This document shows positions 34,643 through 45,583 of a stretch of DNA of 64,000 nucleotides, in pieces. Positions within the stretch are counted from its first letter, which is position 1. Every line of letters begins with the position of its first letter. The stretch is from the NCBI GenBank assembly GCA_030544215.1, contig JARZZO010000011.1, positions 52,201,587 to 52,265,586 of the forward strand, given 5' to 3'. The notes beneath the pieces are model-generated. The model worked only from the letters and a program-made list of their open reading frames with translations, was not told where the DNA came from and made no database searches. The translations under genes were made by a program, and so were the position numbers. The DNA comes from Zantedeschia hybrid cultivar (lineage: Eukaryota; Streptophyta; Magnoliopsida; Alismatales; Araceae).

Positions 34643-35882
34643 GTTAGATTTTTAATTTTGATTATCTTGGATTTAGTGTAATTATTCTTTAGCTAACCTT
34701 CTCTTTCTTATTTTTACAAGTATATTGAAAAAAAAAAAAAAAGGAAAGCGAAATCATGGTAAGTGTGTTCCAACTTTCTATGTTTCAATTTCCTGACTTT
34801 AGTTAGTTTTCATTTTTGTAGTTTCTAGTTTAGATAGGTTTCCATTAACTAAAAAAAAGAAACAAAAATAAGAACATCCAAATTTAAAAAATCTTCATTT
34901 CCAAGATTAGAAACCTTCCATGTTAGGTTATGCATCATTTAGGACTGCATTTTTAGACTGTTTCCTTTCTTGTAAATTTCCATTTTGTTGAAGATTGCGG
35001 GGGACAAGGTGAGATTTCTACCTTTCTTAAATACCATGTTCATGCATTTCCATGATTGCATAGAACCCCTTGTTTGAATTGGTTGTGCACTTCACATAAA
35101 AATATCTTAAGGGCAAGTCCATTAACAAAATAAGGTGGGGATTTGACTATCCTTCCTTGGCCCAAAAACAACCATCCCTTGCACTCTTTCACTAACCCAA
35201 GCCCATTAAAAGTGAGTAGGAATTCAATTTAGGGTTCACAATGAGATTTGGGTCTAGCTTGAGCCCACTATCACTTTTGGAGACCGGTGTCTAAGGCTAG
35301 AGGTCCAATGGCAAACACCTAAGTGGGTCGGTGGTTCTTTAATTAGGTCCCTACGAAAGTAGGGGGAGCCTCTCACCACCCCACCTCTTACCTGGCCGAT
35401 TGATAATTGTGAGGGTACACTTGAATTAAACCAAGATTAATTTGTGAGAAACACATCATGTAGGCTAGTTTAACCATAGTTGTCTTAGGAATAGTTGTGT
35501 GCTAACTTGTTTGCATCATTAATAAAAAAAATAAAAATAAAAAGATTTTCAGCATGGAGTGGACTCAAATGAACCAATTTCTTGGCCCATGTCTTAATAC
35601 CATCACACCTTTCCCTCCACCACCTAATATGGATTTGGCTCACAGATTAGATAAGCTAGACAACTTGGCCCACACAATTGATCAATTCTAGTTTTGGGCC
35701 CTAAACCATCCTCATCTCCCACACAATCATATACCTATCAAGAGAGATGCCCCATTTAGGCCAATCAGGGCCATTATGATACCCCACCTGCTCTTCAATT
35801 TCCACCTCACCAGGCCCAAGCTCCAAGTCTAGCTATCCAAGACTTCTCGGATTGGCCCCAATTCCAAGTCTACTCTAGTGGT
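34643..35882 (+). other. Leader of the Athila-type element
   Basis: A 1.2-kb leader, mostly AT-rich. One short frame (ATG 35554, stop 35689-35691) reads MEWTQMNQFLGPCLNTITPF and may be the broken start of the following frame, because the sequence after it remains proline- and serine-rich in other frames. No capsid or zinc-knuckle motif is seen. Confidence 0.5.
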
Positions 35883-37583
35883 TTGGCCCACAATCATGGA
35901 CACTCCGATTATCCATTGTCCACAAGCTCTTGTCCACTTTGCTTCCAATCAAATTATTCGACATATTCTTATTCTTCACAGTCTAATTATCAGCCCAGTT
36001 ATCCGCATCCTCAAGATGATCAATTCATGCAACTTGAACAAATAGTCTTGGCCCAACAACAAACCATTGGTAGAATGCAGGCCCTAGTTGACTGTTTGAC
36101 TGAAACTAATCTAAGGATGGATTTAGAAGAAGTGCTTAGCAAGCCCATTGAAAATCTGCAATCTTTTTCACTTGATTTTGACCAACAAATCAACTCACAA
36201 ATTCAACTTGAAATCGCTCAATCCGGAAATGGTCACATCATGCCTGATCTTGAAAACGGAGAGAACCCTAAGGAGTTGTATCAGGTGAGAATAGGGAATG
36301 CTAGCATGAATTAATCTATGAAAAGTCCTGAGACTGGTCAACAAGATGCATCCATGATCATACATGTCTATCCTGAGGAAAGCTTAAGTGATAGAAAAGG
36401 AGAAGGGGAAGTGAGTGATCTTTTAGAGGTTAATCCAGATTTTGAACACTTCATGTTCCCAACAGTGGAAGTCAATATACATGCTAGTCCGAACCTCGAA
36501 TATTTTTCCTTCCCACTAGAGAAAGTGGATATTCTGGAAGATATATACCAGGTGGCTAGAGAGAAGATGGAAAACCCTCAGACTGACCAGCAAAGTGAAT
36601 TCACGATCACACCTATCTCTCTTGAGGAGAGCTTGAAGGAAAAAGGAGAAGGAGAAATGAGTAATTTGCTTGATATTGATCTGGACTTTGAACACTTTTT
36701 ATTTCCCACAGACGAATTAAATACACATGATGGTCTGGATTTTGAATATTTCCTCTTCCTAATGGATCAGAAAGTGGATAATTTTGAGGAATTGCATCAA
36801 GAGAAAACTGAAGCCATAGACTTAGCTAATCATCAAGAAGAGCCAATTGAGGGTCAGTTAGGGGGAGATGAAGGAGACGAGAAGGCTTCTAGTGAGAGCC
36901 CAGATATTCACCTACCTATGATCCGTTTCCCGAGTGTTAGAGAATCTAAGCCCAATAGCCTCCAAAAGCTGGCCCGACTCAAGGACGTGATGGAATTATT
37001 GGGCCAAGTCCACATCAACAGCCATTTTCTCAAAGACACTCACTGTGTTGCCCAACTAAATTCTTACAATATCGATAACATCAATCTTTACTGGATTTTA
37101 TTGAAATTTGAGGCCAAACTGAACCTGTTCTCAGTCTCTATCTTTGAGAGATTTGGAATCCACAAATTAAAGTGCACGTCGGTTGCTTTGCAGACAATTG
37201 ATCATTTCATTAAGCAACCGCATGACATGATCCAAGTTACTCTTATTCAGGTGGATAGGAGCCACATATTTGTTGATTTCCTCATCTTTGACATTGGATC
37301 ATCCCCTACATTGAATCAATGTCCCATCATTTTAGGAATTTCTGATATTTTTCTAGGGGATCAAATGCTTCAGTTCAATCAAGGAAAAGAAGTGGGGTAC
37401 GTGGTTGACATGGACTATAAATCAAGTAGAACCAATACCCTATTGACTATGTTGAAAAATTCTTTTCTTTCGAATCTCAATGATAACATTCTGACTCATC
37501 AGCTATATGCAATGCTGAGTACACTCCAACCAACAAACTTCAAAATGCATGCACTGAAATTTGTGCTAGTAAGCATTGGATAG
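35883..37583 (+). pseudogene. Athila-type frame with duplicated acidic module and degenerate retropepsin
   Basis: One frame with a single TAA at 36312-36314. The first part is Gln/Ser/Tyr-rich with a short coiled-coil-like stretch (MQLEQIVLAQQQTIGRMQAL). After 36318 two 80-residue modules follow each other (residues 1-83 and 84-163: EESL, KGEGE, DFEHF.FPT, LEYFSFP / FEYFLFL). Residues about 250-350 resemble an Athila retropepsin (LNLFSVSIFERFGIHKLK, HIFVDFLIFDI, CPIILGISDIFLGDQM). The catalytic DLGAS-type motif is replaced by KFEAK, so the active Asp is missing. It cannot be a working protease; a structural or regulatory role, or simple decay, is possible. Confidence 0.55.
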
Positions 37584-37794
37584 TGTGCACATTCCGTCTG
37601 GCTGAAGACGATAAACTTAGCGCTTGTTGGGAGGCAACCCAATATTTTACTTCAGTTTTTGTATTTCTTTTCCTTTTAGGTCCCTGAGCAGCAGTCGCCT
37701 TGGGTATGTCGCATCTTCTTCATCACAGGTTGTTTCTCTCCTTCACAATTCTCTTCTGGCTGACATGTTTTTCTCTTGATGAATTTGAATATTG

Positions 37795-38890
37795 CCATCA
37801 TGGCATAATGACATAGCAATAAGTTCCCCAAGGTGTGGTGAACGACGTTTTCTCTTGATCCTCTTCTGCCAACTTAATTTGATTATATCCTGAGAACCCA
37901 TCCATAATGATAATGTTTCATAGCCAGCCGTGTTGTCAATGAGTACATCTATGTGAGGCAGTGGAAAGTCGTCTTTAGGACATGCCCGGTTCAAATCTCG
38001 GAAGTCAATACAGATTCTGACTTTCCCATCCTTTTTCATAACTGGGACTATGTTGGCCACCTATTGCGGATAGAGGATGACTCTAATAAACTTGGCTTTA
38101 TGCAGCTTATCGACCTCTTCTTTCATTTTCAAAGCCATCTGAGGGTGGAATCGGCTTAACTTTTGTTTAACCAGGCTAACTCTATCTTTTAATGTTAATC
38201 GGTGTTTCACTAGAGAAGAATCTAACCCCTCATATCTTCATAGCTCTAGGCGAAAGTGTCCTTATAGTCTTTGAGAACTTGAACCACTGCCTTCTCATCT
38301 GCTTCAGACAGGTTCTTACTGACGAGGACAACCTTCGGTTCATCTTCAGTCCCTAGATTGATCTCTTTAGTAGGCTCTTCTACGGCAGTTGAGCGTTCGT
38401 CAAATCTCTTTACTCCACTGGCATATGCCTCAGCCGCGTCCTCGTCGTCTTCTCCTTCTTCATTAATAGAGTCTTTCTCATGTAACAACTCATATACTCC
38501 GTACCCATCATCGACTAATTCATCAACTTCACATTCTTCTGGCATCTGAATTGAATTTTCTAACAACTGAGGGATCAAAGAGCAAGAAAGGCATCTTAAA
38601 GCTAGATTCTGGAGATATCTATTTGAAACTCGTCTACTCTTAGATTTCCTAACCTGATTAACCTGCCTAGCACTAGACTCCTTAACTTCAATAGACTCCC
38701 TATCATGACCTAATGAGGACGAAGAAGGATAAAAATCAACGGGTATAGGGGGGAATATAGGTGAATCCTCCCGTAAGGAGGGACAAAGCAGATCTAGAAG
38801 AGAATCTTGTCCGAATGACCCGCACAATGGGGTACGATCGGAAAAGTATGAGGTTTCCTCAACGAGGATTTGGGAGGAAGAAATTGCCAA
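37795..38890 (-). pseudogene. Tat linker and reverse transcriptase fingers, truncated
   Basis: The minus strand from 38890 encodes the region upstream of RT (acidic EDDEDAAEAYASGVKRFDE, VVLVSKNLSEADEKAVVQVL, DYKDTFA), then RT (MANIVPVMKKDGKVRICIDF, NRACPKDDFPLPHIDVLIDN). It then suffers frame changes and a deletion that fuses the VMPF region to a later MAIF segment at about 37800. The catalytic YVDD part is lost. It matches the first Tat copy over its whole length. Confidence 0.85.
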
Positions 38891-40137
38891 ATTAGTGTTT
38901 TTTTTTAGAATTAGTTGAGTTTATCATAAAGCAAGAATGGACGTAAATAGGGGAGAATGAAATGATGGAAGTAACGGCATCAATGCCCAGGGATTGGGGG
39001 GATCATACAACAGTATGTCCCAGATCAAATCGTAGATCCTCTCAAGATCGAGAGGAATCTGAGGAATAAGATCTTGAGGGGATATAGTAATAGTAATGGG
39101 CGGAGCCCGTGGAATGTCTTCAGTAATGACCTGCGACTAGGTCGGAGTTAGGAGCAGGATGCGGAACAAAGTGTAGAGGGTGAAATGAGAGGGATAGGTT
39201 CCTCTCCATAGAATATCAGTGGTGAATCCTGTTTCATAAGGGTCATCCGGCTCTCCTTCATCAGTTTCTTCGGTCAGCAAGATCCTTTTATCAAAGATGT
39301 CCCCGGGCCTTTCAATTAATTCATCTATCAGTGGCAACCACTTTGATTCTGATGGATTTAAGAATAGTCTGTTCAGTGTAATATACAAGTCCTATGTGTC
39401 AAACCAGCGGTACCATTCGTATTCTGGACCTTGAATCTTCCTCCTTTTCGTCGGTCGCAGAGCCTCTAAAAATTGGTATGTCAGTAGTTGGGAATAATGT
39501 CTAGCCAGGTCTTTCCCATATACATCATGCATGTCAAAATGGGTGGTAATCACTATTATATTATTGTGGTCATGTTGAATCACGGACCCTTTAACAAAAT
39601 GAGTGGACAAGGTCCAAGTCAGGGGATCCCGATTTTCTTTGCAGGGGGTAACCATTGTTTTCCATATCTTCTGACCATCTTCACCTTCTTGTTGTTCCAC
39701 AATATTATGCCTCACTTTCTCTGGCCTGTAGCCTAGGCCGCTGCCAGATACCCTTCTCTCATCTGTCACTGGTTTAATTCTTCCTTGCAACTGGGTGCCC
39801 AGACCCTTTCCAGGTTAATATCTCACCTTCAGCATGATGTTCCAGCCTAGGGTATTCATGGACTTCCTCCGCTTTATGGCATCGATCGGGTAAGATGTAG
39901 GTATAGTGTACTTAAAGGGCTCTGCCGAAAGGATGTAGGTTTGGCATAAGGAGATGGCTGGCCTTTGAGCAGTCGGAAGGACTAGATTTGGACTTATATT
40001 CTGCGAGTGGGTTACAGCAAGGATGGGAATAGTAGTGACTTTGATGATACGTCCTTTGTGAGGGAACTTGAGGCATTGGTGGTTCGTTGATGGAATAGCC
40101 TCAAGTGACTTGATATAAGGACGATCGAGTATGCCTT
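38891..40137 (-). pseudogene. Tat protease-RT spacer region
   Basis: Minus-strand frames at 39790-39392 and 39388-39137 carry SGSGLGYRPEKVRHNIVEQQ and LFLNPSESKWLPLIDELIE. Such a spacer with a glycine-rich GLGY motif lies between protease and RT in Tat elements. The reading frames are broken, and the first Tat copy in the window does not reach this part. Confidence 0.5.
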
Positions 40138-40713
40138 TCAGTGAAGGGTCGATCTCGAGAATATGAAATTCAACTTCAGCATAGCAAGCAGGCCTAACTC
40201 TACCTTCAAATAGACCATACTCAGAGGGGAACGGGTAGAGTTATCATAAGCTGTGACAGAGATGGGAGAAGGTAGCCATTTTTCTTTCGGGACTCCGCAG
40301 AGTTCCAGAGTTCTTGGTGGTAACACATTGATAAATGCCCAAGTATCTACTAGACATGTATCCACAGCCTTTCTACATATCTTGACAGTTATACTTAACG
40401 CCATACTTCTTGCTACCAACTGTGCCAGTTCAGAAGTATGGAAAGATATAGAGGATTGATCCCCCTGAGGTACCAACAATGCGGTGATCTTTTCTACTGG
40501 CACATCTTTACTGATCATAACCCGTTGTAGATAGTCCATTAGGGCTTCTTGATGGATCTTGGACCTTTTGATCAGCTCTAATATAGAAATATGTGCCGGT
40601 GTTCTATCCAGCTGTTTCAACAAATCATAGTGAGTACCAGGTACACTTTCTTCATTCTGGACCTCTTCTATCGGCGGTAATGGGCCATCTCGTACCGTAG
40701 ACTGGGGGAACAC
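40138..40713 (-). pseudogene. Tat protease region, catalytic motif altered
   Basis: The frame has TPAHISILELIKRSKIHQEA and LMDYLQRVMISKDVPVEKIT, then the retropepsin core (CRKAVDTCLVDTWAFINVLP, RTLELCGVPKEKWLPSPISV, TAYDNSTRSPLSMV). Tat elements usually read DNGSALN where this copy has DTWAFIN. The catalytic Asp is kept but the following residues are not, so activity is unlikely. Confidence 0.7.
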
Positions 40714-43293
40714 CTTGTTGAATATTCAGCCGCTCCGGAGCGCATGTTCTTCAATAGCGGAAGCTCCAGGCGTTATCTTGAGCACTACCGAGTTGAGGAG
40801 CGGTCTGGAGGCTGTAATGGTTTGGTAAGGGAGTGTTGGTGGGTTATCTAATGGAGGTAAGGGGACTCAGATGAGTGGTTTGGAGGGCTGTGGGTATGGA
40901 TAAGCGGATGACGGTGATGGGTTATTTAGTGGAGGTACTGTGCGGATGAGCGATTTAGAGGGTTGTATGGTACCCGAGCGAGTGGTCATTGTAGGTGATG
41001 TAGGGAATGGTATGCGGAGTAGTGGTTTAGATGGCATGAGATGTGTATAGTTGGTTTGTGGAGGGTTGTTTGATGAAGATATGGCGGCGGAGGGTGTAAC
41101 AAGGTTAATGGCAATGGGTTGTGGTTTGGGTATGTGGAGAATGCAGCGAGACAGTTGCTCGGCAGTGCTTGATACATGACTTGTTGAATAGATAGTGGAC
41201 GAATCCTCTACTTTCCATTGTTGCCCTCTACTAGCCTCAGACTGGCTACCTGTCAAAATGGGGGCAATTTGATTTTGATGTTCCGGCAGCGGGTTCTGCA
41301 CTATGTCCATATTTTGTGGTGCTGCTTGTTGTACCGGAGCTCTTTGGATTGGCTGTTCCTGCTGCGGTGGCTGTGGCTGTTGTTGTTGTGGTCTTTTCGC
41401 CTTCAAGGCGGCTATGTACTTCTTCATCTCTTCCCAATCAATCCCTCTTTGATCATTGAGGTCATGAATGTAATCTCGAAAGTGAAAGCAGGCATCTACT
41501 GTGTGTCTCGGTTGACGATGGAACACAGTAACGAGACATGTCAACATTTGGTGGCCAAACGGCCCTTTCCTTCGGTAGCACTATGGCATTGGCCGCCATA
41601 AGGGCATTGAATATATCCGTGAGGGATTCTGGTAATTGGGGGTATACCGACCTTCTGGGGCCAGGAGAATTCCTCTGCTGTGTATAGTCATTAGGAGGAG
41701 GAACGTAAGTGTAATTCAGCTGCTGCCGAGGTAGATTGTATACTTGCTAAGGGGGATGTTGTGGTGATGGCTGAAGTTGCTGAGTAGGAGGTCTGTAACC
41801 CTGTTGGTTTTGAGGCCTCGGTGACTGATATGGTTGCTGATTCCTCATAAATAAGGGCTGATTATTGTTCATTATGTTGAGCTGTTCATGAGACAGTGTA
41901 CCCTCGGTAGTTGGACCTATAAAAGAAGAGTTGGGGATAATAGACTTCTGAGGTGAAAGTCTATTGGGTCGATAAGGATCAAAGACACTAGCAAAGGTGG
42001 AGTCTATAAACGCATTATGAGCATAACGCGCTTTTTCATGCAGATCTGCCATGGTAGTCAAGTTATTCAGTGTTAGCACTAGCTTGTACTGTGGGGTGGC
42101 GTTGGCAACCATCATCTTTACCACTTCTTGTTCAGACAAATGATCTCTTATCTTTTTAGTCATCCCTCGCCACCTATTAGCGAACACTATGAAATCTTTA
42201 TCCGGCTTCATCTTCTCATTGAACAAGTCAGTAATGGACAAGGTAGGTGCCACCCTATCTTTGTATCTTTGCAAGAATCTCTTTGACACTACGTCGAAGT
42301 TCTCTACCTCACTTGGGTCTAGAGAGAAGAACCACTCCAAAGCTGATCCCTCCAGTGATCTTCTGAAGAGGAAAGCCAGTGTTTTTTTATCATGTTGCCA
42401 AAATGATGATTCATACAGGAATTCTTTGATGTGAAGGAAAGGATTGCCTGTGCCATTGTACTTTCTGTAGACTGGCATTTCAGAAGGTAAAAGATGGAAT
42501 ACTGGCAAATTAGGGACAAAGAATTTAGGAGCTGCCTTGTTGTCCATATTCTTTTCAAGATTCCTAAACCGCTCATCCATTTGGGACAATTTGCTAAGTA
42601 GGAGTTGGGTGGTAGGATCTGCTGGTGGAGGTGGCGGCTGTTGAAAAGACTGCCTCCGCGAATAAGCAGGGATGCGAGGACAGTGAGGTTGCGAACTGGC
42701 GGCGTTCTCACCGTGTCCGAAAGCATTCTGATAAATTGGGGTTTGTGGCCTAACAGGATGCCGTGAACCAGATTGTTGAGGGCTTCTGTGCCGTGAGTGG
42801 AAACATGAAGACCTTTCATGGCCTGAGTAGGGGCTTGATAAGCAGAAGGGTGAACCAAGGGACTTGGCTCAGAAGGATGCAAAGGAGCTTTCCCTTTTAG
42901 AATAGATTGGATGGCGTCAAATAGACAAGGATCCATATGATTAGACAGAGCTCCCATGAGGGTAACGAGATCAGAAGGATGATTGGCAGAGGACCCTGCT
43001 TGGTCTTGGGCTTTTTCAAAGGTAGGATTGGAGATGACGTGAACACGTGAATGATCGCCCAAATCCGTGTGATATTGACCATAGATTGAATTATCTTGAA
43101 ACTAAGGGGCATGAGCATCTCCCTCGTGAACAGTTTGGAATTGGTCAGGATAATCAGAGATATAGGCATCCCTTTCATCTTCAGAATAAGATGCACCATG
43201 AACTTGAGGGGCATAAGCATCTCCCTCGTACTCGACCAGATCTTCTTGTTCAAAGGCAACCATGCTGACGGTTTTACCTGAACGTAGCATCAT
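40714..43293 (-). pseudogene. Tat gag, several frames
   Basis: It starts with MMLRSGKTVSMVAFEQEDL (ATG pair at 43288-43293). The acidic repeats with AYAP/AHAP are followed by the capsid domain at 42589-41747 (LPVFHLLPSEMPVYRKYNGT, HDKKTLAFLFRRSLEGSALE, FNEKMKPDKDFIVFANRWRG). A C-terminal HTVDACFHFRDYIHDLNDQ block with Gln-rich tail lies at 41547-40867. At least four frame changes occur. The parallel copy at 60663-62953 has the same order. Confidence 0.8.
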
Positions 43294-44266
43294 TGTGTTA
43301 AGATAACAATTATTTCAATCAAGTTGGCACAGATTAACAACCAAGTAGATGCTCACGCTGTTTTGAGAGTTACTTGTTGGGTTAACTGGATTTTTTTTAA
43401 ACACAAGTTCCCTCAATAAGTAGGGTCCTAATTTCAATTCAATTTCCACCGCTATGCTCTACGGCTTCACTCACAATGATATGAACAACTACCCGGGACT
43501 TCAAACGGTACAACCAGCCCAATGAACAAAGAGGAATTCCTTGCTTTTGGGGACTTATGGAGGTCTTAACTTCAACCGCTCTAGTTTGACCGAGGGACCG
43601 ACCCAGTCAGAGAGAGGTAAGGATGCTAAGAGAGGTGTTCCTATAGAACGGGGGTGAGCCCTGATGCAAATGACCTGTGGCCTTGATGGCCTCTAATGTA
43701 GAATAAATAAGTATAGGTAACAAGGAAATCAATGAGCCGAGCGTTAGTGACCAACAGGGAAAAGAGCATGAATCACGTCATTGTTCGCAGACGCTATTCA
43801 AGACAGTAGCCCCTCTTGTTCACAGTAGCTCGGGCAGCAAGAGAGATAAAAGGGGCACTAAATCACGTCTTTTGAGGGCGACGTGCTTAATAAAATGCGT
43901 CGCTCTGTGCAGATGCGCTTTGGGTCCCGAAAACTATAAACAGACAACAAAACCAGGGGCAATCCCCTCTCCAAATAATATGATGAATAATAGATCAACT
44001 TCTCATGTGACAACAATTAAATATATAGGCTAATCATGCGCAATCATGGATACTAATTCAAACAAAACACACTTTCCGATACTACTTCTTAAGACAATTA
44101 AGGGAGGGCAAGATTTTGCCACAAAGGGATGTGCATGAGGTGCACGTGGGGATAAGGATCAAATAGCCAACCAACAAACCATCAAACGTGCCCGAGGAAC
44201 ACAAGCGGTGCACCGAGGGTGCCCAATGGGAATAACAAGAGTAAATAAAAAGAAACGGCAAGATAA
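43294..44266 (-). other. Tat 5' leader (-) with three A palindromes
   Basis: Untranslated leader between primer site and gag, homologous to 31241-32161 in reverse. A palindromes at 43769-43800, 43859-43890 and 43891-43922; the last two abut. Further right, paired GGGCACC/GGTGCAC words occur near the primer site. Confidence 0.75.
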
Positions 44267-44284
44267 GTCCCACCGTGATCGCCA
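44267..44284 (-). other. Tat primer binding site (-)
   Basis: The minus strand reads TGGCGATCACGGTGGGAC, one base different from 31223-31240, next to the LTR end. Confidence 0.65.
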
Positions 44285-44290
44285 AAAAGC

Positions 44291-45583
44291 TGTAGTGCTC
44301 AAAAAAGGTGTGTGTTCTTCATGCTATCATGTGTCTACTATGATTAACAATATGATAGAAATTGTAATCGCCAAAAACCAAGGGTTTCAAAGGAAAAGTG
44401 ATCACTTAGTAACCTTGTGAATCGGGAGAGTGTGGGGTTCTTTTGTTCCTCTCTTTTGGCCGGTTCAAAGAAAAGAGCCTTCTTTTCCTTTTACTCTTGT
44501 TCTTTATGCGTTGCTCCTTCCTCCCAAACTTCAAGCTTCAAAGCCTTTTCTTTCAAATCTTCTTCCGGATCTCCTCCAAACCTTGCAAAAAAAGATTTAA
44601 AACAAAGAAAAAGCAAATAGATTAGAACTAAAGAAGAGTCGTATATAATCTATCTAGCACAATTATCATGCAACTAAACAAAGAACTCACTTCTTGTTCT
44701 TTTAAACCCCTAAAAGATGTATAGGCATGGAAAAATATTAACTGATTGTGTGTGATGAAGTGATGTAATGAAGAACTATATGAAAGCAGAAATTTAAACT
44801 ATATGAATCTTATTAAAATTTAATGGAAAAGATCAAGAAGAAAGGAAAAGGATGGCTTCTCCATAGCCTTGGTCTTCTATAGGCTTCAAAGGATGAAGAG
44901 GATGAAGAAGATCAAGCTTCTTTTGTTGTTTGCACTCTTCTTCTTGAAGGCCTTCAAAACCTTATAAAAAGCTCCAAATTCTCTAATAGCCAACCTTTTT
45001 CAAAGGTCAATGTCCATATGTATTTATAAGAATAGGTTCAAGGGTATTTTGGCCACCAAAATGGCTCTCCTGCGGCTCGGACTTGCCCTCGATGATCATA
45101 AAAGGAATTGGAAATCTTTCCAACCTCTGGAACCAGACTATCTGGGCCAAATCAGGACACTCTTAAAACACGTCGTTCAAAGGGGACACCTTTTAGTTAA
45201 TTAATGCAGCCAGAATAAAAATAAATCTAAAAAGAGAAACCGAAAACAATTAGGAAATATAAAAGGCGTTGTTTAGGAGCGACGTGCTTTAGATAATTTA
45301 GAAAATTAACTAGAATTTGAAATTGTAAACCCAAGTGGATTAAAACTTAAATGGCATCGTACAGAGGCGACGCTATTAAGTTAATTCCTCCTAAATTTAC
45401 TAATTTTAATTCCAAATTGATTTCTACTAGGAATCTAAATGGCATCGCGCATTAGCGACGTAATTCAACTAATCTCAAGAAAGAAAAAAAATTAATTACT
45501 AGTTAAATATCAAACCATTCTGGGGACATTATCATTGTGACATGAAATTTACTCAATATGATGTCAAAATTAGCGTGTCTACA
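44291..45583 (-). repeat. Tat 5' LTR (-), 1293 bp
   Basis: On the minus strand it runs from TGTAGACACGC (45583) to GAGCACTACA (44291). It is the inverted counterpart of 29921-31216. A TTATAAATA box (minus) lies at 45022-45030, and A palindromes are at 45164-45195, 45260-45291, 45348-45379 and 45436-45467 (spacing 96, 88 and 88 bp). It abuts the RT sequence of another Tat copy at 45584. Confidence 0.85.

Larger units (their letters stand above)
32841..37740 (+). mobile_element. Athila-type non-autonomous Ty3/gypsy element, 5' LTR and body
   Basis: A 1.8-kb LTR is followed by a primer site nearly identical to that of Athila (tRNA-Asp complement). The body has unusual reading frames but no reverse transcriptase or integrase. 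Near the right end GCGCTTGTTGGGAGGCAACC (from 37619) matches the conserved block found downstream of coding sequence in Athila/Tat relatives. No 3' LTR is present. The body ends in degenerate Tat sequence near 37740-37795, so the element is 3'-truncated and non-autonomous. Confidence 0.75.

Noticed and set aside
37585..37700. Possible env-like gene downstream of the Athila-type frame
   Set aside because: Only the conserved GGGAGGCAACCCAA block is present, and no transmembrane frame follows before the truncation.
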